A program made the translations under genes and the position numbers. A stretch of DNA of 48,083 nt from Lingula anatina (taxonomy: Eukaryota; Brachiopoda; Lingulata; Lingulida; Lingulidae), in NCBI RefSeq assembly GCF_001039355.2, contig NW_019775813.1, forward strand, positions 653,934 through 702,016. The letters run 5' to 3'. Below are positions 38,301 to 47,749 of this stretch, piece after piece (position 1 is the first letter of the stretch; the number at the start of each line of letters is the position of its first letter). Under the pieces are notes generated by a model. It had not been told where the DNA came from. It searched no databases and worked only from the letters and a program-made list of their open reading frames with translations.

Positions 38301-40437
38301 AACCAATTAATGGGTGTGGTTATTTGTTTTATGTGTAACATGAAGTGATATTATTTTTCCCAGCCCCTGCTCAAGTATATGGTGCCGCTGACGTTGGTCT
38401 ATTTTGCTGAATATTTGATCAACCAGGGATTGGTGAGTCTGCGGAATTAAAACAAATAAGGACTTGGGCTTGATGACTAAGCTTAATGTGCCGTAGAATA
38501 TAAATTTTTGTTGAGATGAAGTTAAATATTCATAGAGAATAAGTTCATCTGAGTATATAACACATTGTTGTGTAAAAGGTTCCTTTTTTCCATCAGAAAT
38601 AATTGGCAAGGATTTTAAAATACCTTCGCGCATGAAAGATTTCAAGTGAAAGGTTTTAAAAAGATTAAAAAAAAAAAAGAAGAAGAAAAAAGGGGCTTGT
38701 AAGCTGCCTGGTAATAATTGGTCAAGAAGTTTAGAATCCTGGCCTGTGTGTTCTATGATTATGATGGACTAGGTGACATTTGAAAGTCATCATTTTAGAA
38801 ACGTAAATATTGTCATAGGTACAAAATTAACTGCGTACTGAATTTTGCTACATGTATTTGGTCTGACAGGATGATAATAATAGTAGTGTACATTGTTTAT
38901 TTCAGTATGAATTAGTGAACTTTGAAGACATCTGGCTTACTAATGATGAGCAATACGAGTGGTAAGTGACACATTTTTTCAAAATTCTCCTCACTGTACA
39001 GCTGACAGTTTTAGAGAAAGATGATTTGATACCTTTGGGTTGAAAATAAAAACCAAGGATCTGGTTTCACCATTGAGGTTGTGCCCTTTGGTTGAATTAA
39101 AGTACAGAAAGCTCCTTTCTCTCCCCATGCACCCTGGTTCAATTTTTTATTTATTTTTTTTTTTTATTATTATTTAATTTTTTTTAAAATTTTTATTTTA
39201 TTTATTTATTTATTTTATTTTATTTTATTTTATTTTATTTTATTTATTTATTTTTTTTTGAGTGAAAAGGTATAAGTTCATCTTTTTCACAAGTCAGTTA
39301 TATAGATATTTGGATCATTCAGGTTTGTTCATGAAAAAATTATCAGTTGAAGTTTCATTTTTGATATAAATTCAATGCAGCAGGACCAGTACATCAGAAT
39401 TCCAGCGTCATTTTCATTTATTTATTTATTTTTTTTTTTTGACCTCTTCCCCAGGTACCAGATGGACTACCAGCTGGGGGTGTTTATTTCCCGGTCTTCA
39501 GGCAGTTTTCTTCCCATTAACAGACTCTGGGTACTCCCCATACTACAGGTGACTGGCAAACTTTTGTCATATTTCATATAAGAATTTCTGCTCTTACAGT
39601 ACCAGATACATTTTTTTTCATTTACATATTTTTCTACCAGGGCGACAGATTGACTTTTCACAGATATTCACAGATATGTCTCTCGATAAATAGACAGTCA
39701 TTTTGGTCTGTTGTCGCCTCAGCAAAAAATGTCCACAATAATAACTGCAGCCCTGGTAGAGGGTATCAGATACAGGTGATCAAAATTACAAATTATACTA
39801 AGCTTCAATTAAGAGACGTGCATGATTGTTATTTGACTGATCTCGTTTCCCGCCTTTTATTTTTATTACCTGTTTCTTTCAGTTCGTAAACCTGGGTGTA
39901 TTTACCTCAGATGCTATACTTCGTTACATGCCCAGCATCTGGATCGTACTGGTGCTGATTTTCTGGGAGGGACTGTTAGGTGGCGCCGCCTATGTTAATA
40001 CATTCCGTAAAATCAGAGAAGAGGTGAGCAAAGAGAAGTTATAATAAAAAAATGAGATTTTTGTTCTGTTTATGAATGACTTTTACACCAGCTTTGTCAG
40101 TTACTCACAGCATTATAATTGCTGTGTATTTGTGTCATAATTATCTATAATATGGTTCATATTTATGTGTCATAATTATTTATAATATGGTTTATATGTA
40201 GGTGTCATAATTATCTATAATATGGTTTATATGTAGGTGTCATTATTATGATATTGTATGATATAACATATATTGTGTAATATTATAATATATTGTAAAC
40301 TATTGCCTATATTTCAGATCCCTGCAGACCATCGGGAGTTCAGTCTGGGCGTGGCATCCCTGGGGGATGCTCTAGGGATAGCTGTGGCTGGGATGGTCTC
40401 TATTCCACTTCATGTTATATTGTGTGATAATGTGTAG
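29379..40437 (+). CDS. CLN3: CLN3/battenin, lysosomal membrane protein, complete
   Basis: Thirteen coding exons: 29379-29394, 30792-30958, 31317-31373, 32131-32210, 32700-32785, 33267-33339, 33606-33868, 38037-38086, 38364-38432, 38906-38961, 39455-39548, 39883-40023, 40318-40437. They sum to 1272 nt, or 423 residues (human CLN3 has 438), and every phase agrees. Landmarks are MPCESDSEEN (acidic N-terminus), [20 protein letters not shown] (TM1), lumenal NTS/NSS glycosylation sites in exon 3, [47 protein letters not shown] and [14 protein letters not shown]. The cytosolic loop in exon 7 has an EYSLL acidic-dileucine-like sorting signal. The C-terminus is CDNV with Cys at -4, like the CQLS prenylation motif of human CLN3. 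Known role: a multipass lysosomal/endosomal protein needed for clearing glycerophosphodiesters. The ATG is in a 16-nt first exon whose phase-1 junction gives the family-like SDSEE; the tiny exon and the gap in intron 1 are its weakest part. Confidence 0.95.
29399..29428. repeat. CT microsatellite beside the CLN3 exon 1 donor
   Basis: (CT)n starts 5 bases into intron 1, directly after GTGAG. Confidence 0.85.
29784..29905. other. Degraded homopolymer sequence left of the assembly gap
   Basis: This is a string of homopolymers (poly-G, C, A, T) that follows, block by block, the clean sequence at 30377-30480 right of the gap. I read it as a poor-quality duplicate of the right flank, not real sequence. 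Confidence 0.75.
29906..30376. other. Assembly gap (471 N)
   Basis: Unresolved bases in CLN3 intron 1. Open frames that run through the N block have no meaning. Confidence 1.
31400..31620. mobile_element. Small inverted-repeat element in CLN3 intron 3
   Basis: The left end reads CTTTCCCAGAGATTTAGATCGATC. The right end, reversed, reads CATTTCCATAGATTTTTAGATC, giving imperfect inverted termini of about 25 bases around a GATCGATC core. The interior has an extra TTTAGATCGACC copy. No coding capacity is seen. It looks like a MITE, but the target duplication is unclear. Confidence 0.55.
31898..32067. mobile_element. 170-bp element with 14-bp perfect inverted termini
   Basis: The element begins AGGCCTGTAGCCAG and ends CTGGCTACAGGCCT, an exact inverted pair. 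The interior carries poly-G and TATCCAGG-type blocks shared with 28620-28782. It is a non-autonomous repeat in CLN3 intron 3. Class unknown. Confidence 0.75.
33574..33602. repeat. ATT microsatellite replacing the polypyrimidine tract of CLN3 exon 7
   Basis: About nine ATT units end 3 bases before the acceptor CAG at 33603-33605, where a pyrimidine tract would normally be. Confidence 0.85.
33985..34530 (+). repeat. Left arm of a diverged inverted repeat in CLN3 intron 7
   Basis: Shares ordered blocks with the reverse complement of 37230-37775, including GGCAAGGTGGGGGTCAGCAG (mate: GGCAAGGTGGGGGTCAACAG), an outer GTCCATGA block and an inner TTTTTGCAGG block. By eye the identity is moderate and patchy. 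No protein was recognised. Confidence 0.6.
34747..34818 (+). CDS. Possible short coding end, unrecognised
   Basis: Just after an AG at 34749-34750, the frame from 34751 reads [17 protein letters not shown] and then HSVKT-stop. The composition looks coding (amphipathic and charged), yet there is no donor downstream, so it would be a terminal exon or a decayed piece. It lies 100 bp upstream of the exons of the nested gene and may belong to it. I do not recognise it. Confidence 0.25.
34920..36187 (+). CDS. Unidentified gene nested in CLN3 intron 7 (3' part)
   Basis: Four likely exons on the same strand as CLN3: 34920-35025, 35272-35365, 35812-35916 and 36098-36187. The first two join in frame through LFLNISISS-type hydrophobic sequence ([19 protein letters not shown], a probable membrane helix) into [20 protein letters not shown]. 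The last two join cleanly at phase 0 across a GTTTAC...GACAG intron. They give a Ser/Pro/Arg tail: [34 protein letters not shown] and [12 protein letters not shown]-stop. An AATAAA at 36568 could end the transcript. The phase between exons 2 and 3 does not match directly, so one exon is missing or exon 2's donor differs. No start or 5' end was found. I do not recognise the protein; a small membrane protein with a cytosolic basic tail is my best description. It could be a real nested gene or a duplicated 3' gene fragment. Confidence 0.5.
36568..36573 (+). terminator. Poly(A) signal of the nested gene
   Basis: AATAAA lies 381 bases past the stop of the nested coding exons. Confidence 0.4.
37230..37775 (-). 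repeat. Right arm of a diverged inverted repeat in CLN3 intron 7
   Basis: The reverse complement aligns by eye with 33985-34530; the best block ends in TGACCCCCACCTTGCC on the plus strand. The arm sits about 200 bases before CLN3 exon 8. Confidence 0.6.
39143..39259. repeat. T-rich ATTT/ATTTT repeat
   Basis: Tetra- and pentanucleotide units of TTTA and TTTTA in CLN3 intron 10. Confidence 0.9.
40132..40250. repeat. 35-bp minisatellite in the last CLN3 intron
   Basis: Units starting GTGTCAT begin at 40132, 40167, 40202 and 40237, with exact 35-bp spacing and a few substitutions. The last unit is partial. Confidence 0.9.
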
Positions 40438-41092
40438 GTTAAGGGGTCTGCAGGTGCTTCTTCTGGATTCCACTTCAGCATTTCGTGGGAAAATATCATG
40501 AATTTGATTTTACTGCCTTTCACCATACAGTTGCTTTATGAAAGAAAAATGTATATTCCAACTTTGAAATTATATTTAACTGTAACCATCTGTAACCAAA
40601 TGAATGTTATATTACTTAAAATAACACCTGGAACATTATAGAGTAATACTTAAAGCACTCAAGCACAAAGGTCTGAAATTATCCTCATCTTATGAGAGGT
40701 GCATTGACAGCTGTATAATACATATGCAACATAGCACCATTTTTCTTTTACTTTTTATGTGCAGTTTTATATCAAATTGTGTTCAAATTTCACTGTTGAA
40801 CCTCAAAATGTATAAGAATCTCTCAGTCTCCTCACCAGTTTGAATTTGTGAGAGCAATTTAAGACAATTTTGTCATTTTTCATTAAATCCCGTACATACT
40901 TGGTGCTAGGAGAGTAGGGACCATTAATGAAATCAGGTTTTGTACAATAACGTAGCATCATCGTTTATTTAAACTGTAATGGTTACATCACTTTTGGATA
41001 TATCAGGTGAAGACTACGTATTTTACAGCTAAAATGTCAGTGGTTGTGGTTTCATTTTTATCATGATGCACTCGCTCAACATTTATAAAATG

Positions 41093-41098
41093 AATAAA
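41093..41098 (+). terminator. CLN3 poly(A) signal
   Basis: AATAAA 656 bases past the CLN3 stop, four bases before an opposite-strand AATAAA. Confidence 0.55.
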
Positions 41099-41102
41099 AC
41101 CT

Positions 41103-41108
41103 TTTATT
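41103..41108 (-). terminator. MFSD3 poly(A) signal
   Basis: TTTATT on the plus strand is AATAAA on the minus strand, 288 bases past the MFSD3 stop. Confidence 0.55.
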
Positions 41109-41395
41109 ACAAAATGAAATGTTTTTCTCACTGATAATTTACAAATGTAAATGTTATTGAGCTTTAGCAGCACTGCTAATTTAGCTTAGCAACATCTTTT
41201 TATACATAAAGTAGACAATTTATAAAGATTTCATCTTTAAAACAACATGTAAAGAATACAAGCTTTGCATATCTGACATAAAAAAAAGCATTTTGCATTT
41301 CCAACGTGCATCTTCCCGCATAACCTGTTTGCTTCTTTCCCTTCTCATTTCAGTTGTTTCAATATGCACAATTTCTGTCCATTTCATGCTTTTTT

Positions 41396-44160
41396 TCAGT
41401 CGAATTTTTCAAATTTATTCTCATATAAAACCTGTTCTTCTTCCTCCTCCTCGCTTTCCTCCTCTTCATCTTCCCTATTGAGGAATACCACCAAGTTACT
41501 AGGACATGAGTTAAAATAGAGTAATAATAAGAAAGAAAGTCCAATGAATATGACAAACACTAGTGGATAACCAAGCACGTCCACCATGTATCCCGCCAGA
41601 GAGATGAAGATTAGTTTTCCAAGAACCTCCAATGTTGCTAGGAAAGTGAAATGGGTTGCCTGACATTTTTCTGGTGCATGCTGGGAACACTGCATCATCA
41701 AGGTGAAGGTCACTGTGGTTACCATGCCGCTGATTAGCATGAGGACACAGAAAGCCCACACTGCTGCATCTGAAGATATGAAAAAAGAAAATCTTGTAGA
41801 AATTGCCGAGTTATGCTGAAAACCTTCTGTGCTTTAATAATTTTTATCATCTGCCTTATAAATCCAAACAAAATCAGTACTGGCAAACATTTATTGTATA
41901 ATTCAATAAAAAAAAAACAAGTAAAGAATATAGAAGTATATGCACATATGTGTTTTTGATTATGGAATGACAAGTAGGAGAACTGAATATCACTTTTGTG
42001 GGACATATTAACACCTCATAATTTGTTTGCATATACAAAACTATAAATCTTGTTGCCTGAATAAGAAACTTCAATGTCAGCAATTCCCTGATATCCATAC
42101 TCACAGTAGGAAAGTGTGGTGCTGAAGATACCGGTATCCCATGATGCCACCACCCACAGCAGAGCCCCTAGTGGCAGCAGACGACACACACTCAGCTGCT
42201 TCAAGACAAACACTGCTGGAAGCCTACAGAAAATAATAATACATGTTAAGCCTAGACATTCCCCAAAAGCTAGCAAGCAGATAATACAGACCAGCATGAG
42301 AAACAGAAAAGCAACTCTAACACTTAAACTGTAGAAAACAATGAAAGTTATTATCAATTCAACAAAATATTTTTCTCCACTGACTGTCTAATGATGATGA
42401 GAACTTAACTGACAAAACAGAAATAAAAATTTCCCATGTCTTAAGTCTGCTTAATTTTGTTAATACCACAGTTTTTTGGTTTTGCACAATTTTAAGGTCT
42501 TAAATATTTTTCTATTTATCAAGCAGCTATATTAAAAGAAAGAAAATCTCAACTGATTTGATTGTAAAGAGGTGGTTGAAAATAGGAATTCTTAAGACTG
42601 GATATTTTTTAATGTACAAATTTAACATGTATTAAGGACGGCACTCACCCAAACTTGGACAGTACCCAGCCCCCCAACATTGACCCACATATGGAGACGC
42701 TCTGGCCCACGATACCTGTCCACAGCCCTATGTCTGGTGCTGCCACCTTGTGGTCCACCAGGAACAGTGGAAGCATGTTGCAGGCACCCTGTTCTCCTGG
42801 TAAATATATAAGTATATATATACTGATAATAAGAACCATTTCCTATTACATTTGTGTAACAATCTGACCACAGAACAAAACAGATATTTATAATATTCAA
42901 CTTTACCTTTATAGTAAAATATTTTCAAATGCCTAATTAGATAATTCACTTTTACTATGTGGAAGACAGAAAATGATTTATTTATCTTGCCAAATCATCA
43001 GTGAATTAGTTATGAATTAGTATACGACAAGAAAATTATGCTTATGCTTTCTGTAGAAACTTCTACTGCATTTTTAACTGTAAAGTTGTGACTACAAGAT
43101 GACAGATTTCACACAGCAGAAGCAGCAGAATCTTCTTACCCCCTCTCTATTCTTTCTAGAAAAAAATACAATTTGAAAAAGTCCTCATAGTCCATGTGGC
43201 CAGTGAACTGATAAGTATGAGGCTCATACTGCCCTATATATATATATATATATCCTATATATGAACTGACCAATCAATGCACACATAACAATTTACCAAT
43301 CACTGCTCACCTAACTTGTACATCAGCACATAGCCAATCACCCACTTTGTTCCTGGAGTGTTGAGTATATTGCACACAAACTGTAGCCCACCATTTGACA
43401 ATCTTTCTCCCTGGTCAGCTTTGGGTTGTCCAGAGTCATGTGAGTGACCATGCCGGTGATGTGTGTGACCATGGTGTGAGTGACCATGGTGATGAGAGTG
43501 ACCATGTTCTTCAATATTATGAGATATGGGCTGGTGAGGAAAGTGACCATCATCTTCATCTTCACAATCAGCAAACATTCCCTGTTCCACTGCATCCAGG
43601 TGTCTTAACATTGGGGACAGATACATGAAGAGCACCGCCTCCACGTATAAAGCACTTAACGTCAGAAATGTCCCAATCCAGCCGATAATTCCCATAGTCC
43701 ACGTTAAAACTCCTCCCCCAAAGAGTGACCCAACTTTATACCCTACCACTTGAGCAATGTTTCCCTGACTTAACTCTTCAGGGTGGAGAATCTTAATAGC
43801 AAGTCCGTCTACCGCAATATCTTGCACTGACGTAAAAATATTCAACATGAAAAGTACGCTACATAGCAGCAGAATGTGTTCAGGAGTAATGAATGCACCT
43901 ATTGCACAAGACAGCACCAATCCAAGCATGCTCCCGATGAGCCATTTTCGCTTTGTGCTGTATCTGTCCACAAATGGCGCCCACAGCACTTTGCAAAACC
44001 ACGGGGCAAATAAAAACTTGTATAACCCAACACTGGTGAGAGAGACCCCTTTACTCCGTAAGTATACTGGAAGAAATCCTGTCTGTATTCCATAAGGCAA
44101 TCCTTGTACAAAATACAGGAAGAAAAGCACCACTAAGTTCTTTGATATTGACTTCAACAT
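41396..44160 (-). CDS. MFSD3: MFSD3-like major facilitator transporter, complete
   Basis: Four coding exons, 44160-43311, 42796-42649, 42223-42105 and 41769-41396, total 1491 nt (496 residues). Phases 1, 2 and 1 agree at the three junctions. The protein belongs to the AmpG/acetyl-CoA-transporter-like MFS branch; vertebrate MFSD3 (about 412 residues) is a poorly characterised transporter. Landmarks are FVQGLPYGIQTGFLPVYLR (TM1), FAPWFCKVLWAPFVDRY, QDIAVDGLAI, MYKLGEQGACNMLP (exon 1/2 junction), PDIGLWTGIVGQ and GMVTTVTFTLMMQCSQ. The central loop has a His-rich block near residues 218-241 (14 His in 23 positions). The C-terminal tail is acidic (EDEEEESEEEEEEQ). Both account for most of the extra length. 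An acceptor at 44186 puts 24 untranslated bases before the ATG in this exon, so a 5' untranslated exon lies upstream, possibly ending at the donor near 45479. Confidence 0.93.
43235..43252. repeat. TA microsatellite
   Basis: A short (TA)n run in MFSD3 intron 1. Confidence 0.85.
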
Positions 44161-44185
44161 GATGGCAGTGACCCTGAGCTTTTGC

Positions 44186-45690
44186 CTGGAAATATAACAT
44201 TAAAATGCTTACTAATATTTTTCAAAAATTAACAAAAGATAAATCATTACAGTAGATTTACAAGATTGAGCTAGTAGTTTTAACATTCACTTGTATGTAC
44301 AGTAAAGATTTTGGTATTTGGCATCACCTAGGTAATGGTTTCTACTTGGTTGTGGTGTTCACTATATTACATGTAGTAAGTGTATCATATTGCTATGAAT
44401 ATCAGCATGCATCTTCATGCCTTCATATGTATATGGCAGAGATATTGATTTATACCATTCACATGCAAGCAATACAGATTATACTTGGATATCTCTAAAA
44501 CTAGTTTAAAAACAAAATTTTACATAACATGCCACATTGCCTGTACTTCAGAAACTTTATTGTAAATCTTATGAGGTGAATTCAGGGAAATACAAAACTG
44601 ATAAACATTGGTCTTAATGAAATTATCTTTTTACACCAGAGGATGAAGCTTAAGTAAAAATGCTCCTACTAATTATTGTCAAATATATCTCAGCACCAGG
44701 TGTCTTTTATACCTAAAAAAGCAGTCATTTCAAAATAATCAGTAATACTAGTAGAACTATAGATACCAATCACCTGCAGCATATATCCCATCTTTACAAT
44801 GTCATGGCTTCTAATTTCCCATATAACTATGAGAATCCTTCTGTAATCTCAATATCTACTGGAGTTACTGCTTAATTATTGATACTATGTGAGAATCCAA
44901 TGGTAATCATGTTTGTCAGCTGTAAGGTTCTTAACCTTTAGAGCTTTTGGTCACATGGGGCAGCACTTGTGGATAATCAATCAAGATAAGCCCATCCCCA
45001 ATTTTTGACAGTTCAATCATGCAAAGATAAATACCAACAGACACTAGACTAATTTACTAACTTACATATTTTAGTCTGTAAGCAAGCTTATCGGATATTC
45101 ACCCTTTTAACACCATGTATCAAAAAATAAATTTAATTCCATTCATTAGGTGACTTTAAGCTATAATTATGATAAGTATTAGAAAGCTTTGGGCCTTTTA
45201 TTTTTCAATTTTTTTTGATGAAAAAAAATTTTGTACATTTTGCCTTTTACTTTAACTCATTGGACTGCACTTAACTAGATCCAAACAGATCACCACAGTG
45301 TTGATTTTTAACATCCACAGCAAATGCTACAAGATAACTAAGTATTGGCTTTTTGCAAAGAAGGCATTTTTGTACAGGTTATATTTTCTTTTGTTCATAA
45401 TTTTGACAGTTTCATAAAAAGCTTTTTTCCTCTTCTGTCACACAACAAAAAGGATACAGACAATTTTCTACCGTTAACTCACCCATAAATTTCTAAAGAG
45501 AGGGTACCTGCTCCTAGCTTAACAAGCATTGCATTTTTCTTGAGATCTGCTCTATTATTCAAAGTGGTTCTCTTTTTCGTGGAGAATTTTGTTTACATAT
45601 TTACAACACTCCTTCAGCTGGCACAAGTTATTCTTGAGGTGCTAAGGTACCAAAAACAAAAGTGAAATTGGACTTACTTCGATCATATAA
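44186..45690. other. Intergenic stretch between EEF1AKMT2 and MFSD3
   Basis: AT-rich and without a coding signal. It should contain the MFSD3 promoter and 5' untranslated exon, since a minus-strand GTGAGT donor lies near 45479. It also holds the EEF1AKMT2 3' end. Confidence 0.55.
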
Positions 45691-47743
45691 TCACAGCCTC
45701 TTCTTATATACCAAACTAGTGACTGAATTTCCCGTTTTTCCTCCAAACTCGAACACTGGAGTTGGAATGGTGTCAACCAAAGTGAATGCTGGAAAAGAAT
45801 TATAGTCAAAGTAAGCAAAAACTCTGATCTTCAAGTCAATTTTCTGGCTAAAGCTGTGTAGTGAAACAGGACCTTGGTACCTCTATCAAACAACTTCTTG
45901 AGTCAAAGTCGACTAAGATTCTGATCTAAATGTTAAGACCAATATTCTGGCTAGCATTCTTATGTGAAATTGGTGCCTTTATCAGAACTTTCTCTCATGG
46001 AACTAGTACCTGTATCGAACAGCTTCATCAACTCCTCCTTGGTCCAGTTACATGAGGTGATAATGAAGAGTCCAGTGTCCTTCAACAGGTGACCCACATT
46101 CACTGTGTATTTTTCCCTCTTTCCCTGGGCGTTGTCTGGGCTCAGGCTGATGGCGTCAAATGTACCTTTGTCTATCACTATGTCGTACGTGCTTCTTAAA
46201 CTGGCACTACTGCTGTTTGGTAGATCATCAAGAATGTCAGCAACCTGTCAATTATAAATCGAATACAAATACAGTTTCAGTCCTAAGGACTTATAAAGTC
46301 ACAAGTTTTGCCATTAGTTATATAATAGCTCCTTTCAGACCTAGAAGCTGTAAAAGAGAAAAGCTCGCTGTACTTCTGAAAAAGTCTGTGAAGAGTACCC
46401 GAGGGCTCTCTTCAAATGCCCCCAGTTAATAATTGTAAAAGTACTTGTCCAATTAAACTAAAAACTTCCTTCTTTTGCTTCTTCTGTGAATATGTGAAAC
46501 AAATACAGAGGAATGGAATTAAGTTCACACACCTCATATTCAATGGTGGCGTCCTCTGCCTCAGTGACAGACCTGGCCAGCTGAATGGCTGCTTCACAGT
46601 AGTCCACCCCCAACAGATTAACAAAACCACGCTTTCTCTGGAAAAAAACAAATTCTTAAACGATTAACACTATCTTCAGGATCTTTTAAGATATTAGGCT
46701 TTGTTCACATGGAAAGTCTATTTTCTAAAAATCTATTTTCTATTTGCAGTATCTTATGATCACGGTCTGTGCCCTGAATATCCCGCGGCGTAATTACTGG
46801 CAGCGCGGGCCAGTTACTTATAGTAACTTATAGTAACTGGCTCGCGCTGCCAGTAATTACGCCCCGGGATATTTAGGGCACAGACCATGATCACAAGATA
46901 TACCGCGAATAGAAAATAGATTTTTAGAAAATAGACTTTCCATGTGAACGGAGCCTTAGTGCTCGTTAATAATAACTCTAAGCATTAGCACATACTATAT
47001 GGAATTTTACTATGAACTTAGAGGTGATACTCAATAGGTAATTACAGTATCTTGTTAAACAGCAGATTTACTGCTGTCTACCTTGATAAAAAGTGGTTTT
47101 CTTTTCTTTTTTTTTTTTTCTGAAAACCCACCAGTTCAATCAGCAGTGTGCCATTGCCACACCCCAGATCTAAGATGGAGTTTTCTTTCTGCGTCAGATC
47201 ACTTTCTTCTATCCACTCCGCTACTCTCTCAATACTGTCATAACCAAACCTGGACAAAAAAGCAGCAAAGTTAACTAGATGTTTATGAGGCCTTTTCAAA
47301 GATAAAAAAAAATCACTTCACAGATCCTCGTGTTTTTATAGACAATTTTCAGTACAGGTTTACAGATCTCAGCGTCATCCACTTTCAAACTCAAAAATCT
47401 GTATTCTATGTTTGAATATTGGAAAATGAAAAAAAAAAAGAACTTTTTTATCGAAATTAAATGAAGAGAGTCTTGCATGCACTCAAAATTAACATATGAC
47501 ATTAATGGAAAATAAAAAATAGATAAAAGAAAAACATCAGAACAAAATATTAATGACTTTCCATTTACTATAAAGTATGTTACAAAAATCAAAGTTAAAA
47601 TTTTCATATTTTAACACAACACAAAAATGCAATTTTGTTCCATTTTTAACTTTTATAAAATATCTCACTTTTCCTACCAAACCTCTCCTTCATCCCCGGT
47701 TTCTTGAAAACTTTTCAATTCTCTCTCGTAGGCTTCATCCCAA
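45691..47743 (-). CDS. EEF1AKMT2: EEF1AKMT2/METTL10, eEF1A lysine methyltransferase (5' end beyond window)
   Basis: Five exons: 47743-47678, 47249-47132, 46637-46533, 46244-46010 and 45788-45691. Phases agree throughout. The family uses S-adenosylmethionine to methylate eEF1A (Lys318 in human). Landmarks in order: WDEAYERELKSFQETGDEGEV; VW/FGYDSIERVAEWIEE; SAM-binding motif I ILDLGCGNGTLLIEL; GVDYCEAAIQLAR (acidic loop); IDKGTFDAISLSPDNA; ITSCNWTKEELMKLF; and C-terminal IPTPVFEFGGKTGNSV ending YKKRL-stop. The residues before WDEAYERE (normally LGTKEY-like) are off the right edge. The last exon is joined at phase 1 (GATACA-G/CA), not by reading on past the donor at 46009. Intron 3 (46638-47131) carries a hairpin MITE. 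Confidence 0.93.
46697..46955. mobile_element. Hairpin MITE, PIF/Harbinger-like, copy 2
   Basis: This has the same 259-bp length and body as the element at 19956. It has inverted arms starting GGCTTTGTTCACATGG and TTA on both sides (46694-46696 and 46956-46958). The centre has ACTTATAGT units where copy 1 has ACTATAAGT. It is inserted in the EEF1AKMT2 intron. Confidence 0.9.
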
Positions 47744-47749
47744 CTGGAA

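Larger units (their letters stand above)
40438..41395. other. Convergent 3' untranslated regions of CLN3 and MFSD3
   Basis: No coding sequence lies between the CLN3 stop (40437) and the MFSD3 stop (41396). The likely poly(A) signals of both genes are 4 bases apart near 41093-41108. Confidence 0.7.

Noticed and set aside
43338-43595. Met/Thr/Val-rich frame over the MFSD3 His loop
   Set aside because: Shadow of the tandem repeat in another frame; the main frame matches MFSD3 on both sides.
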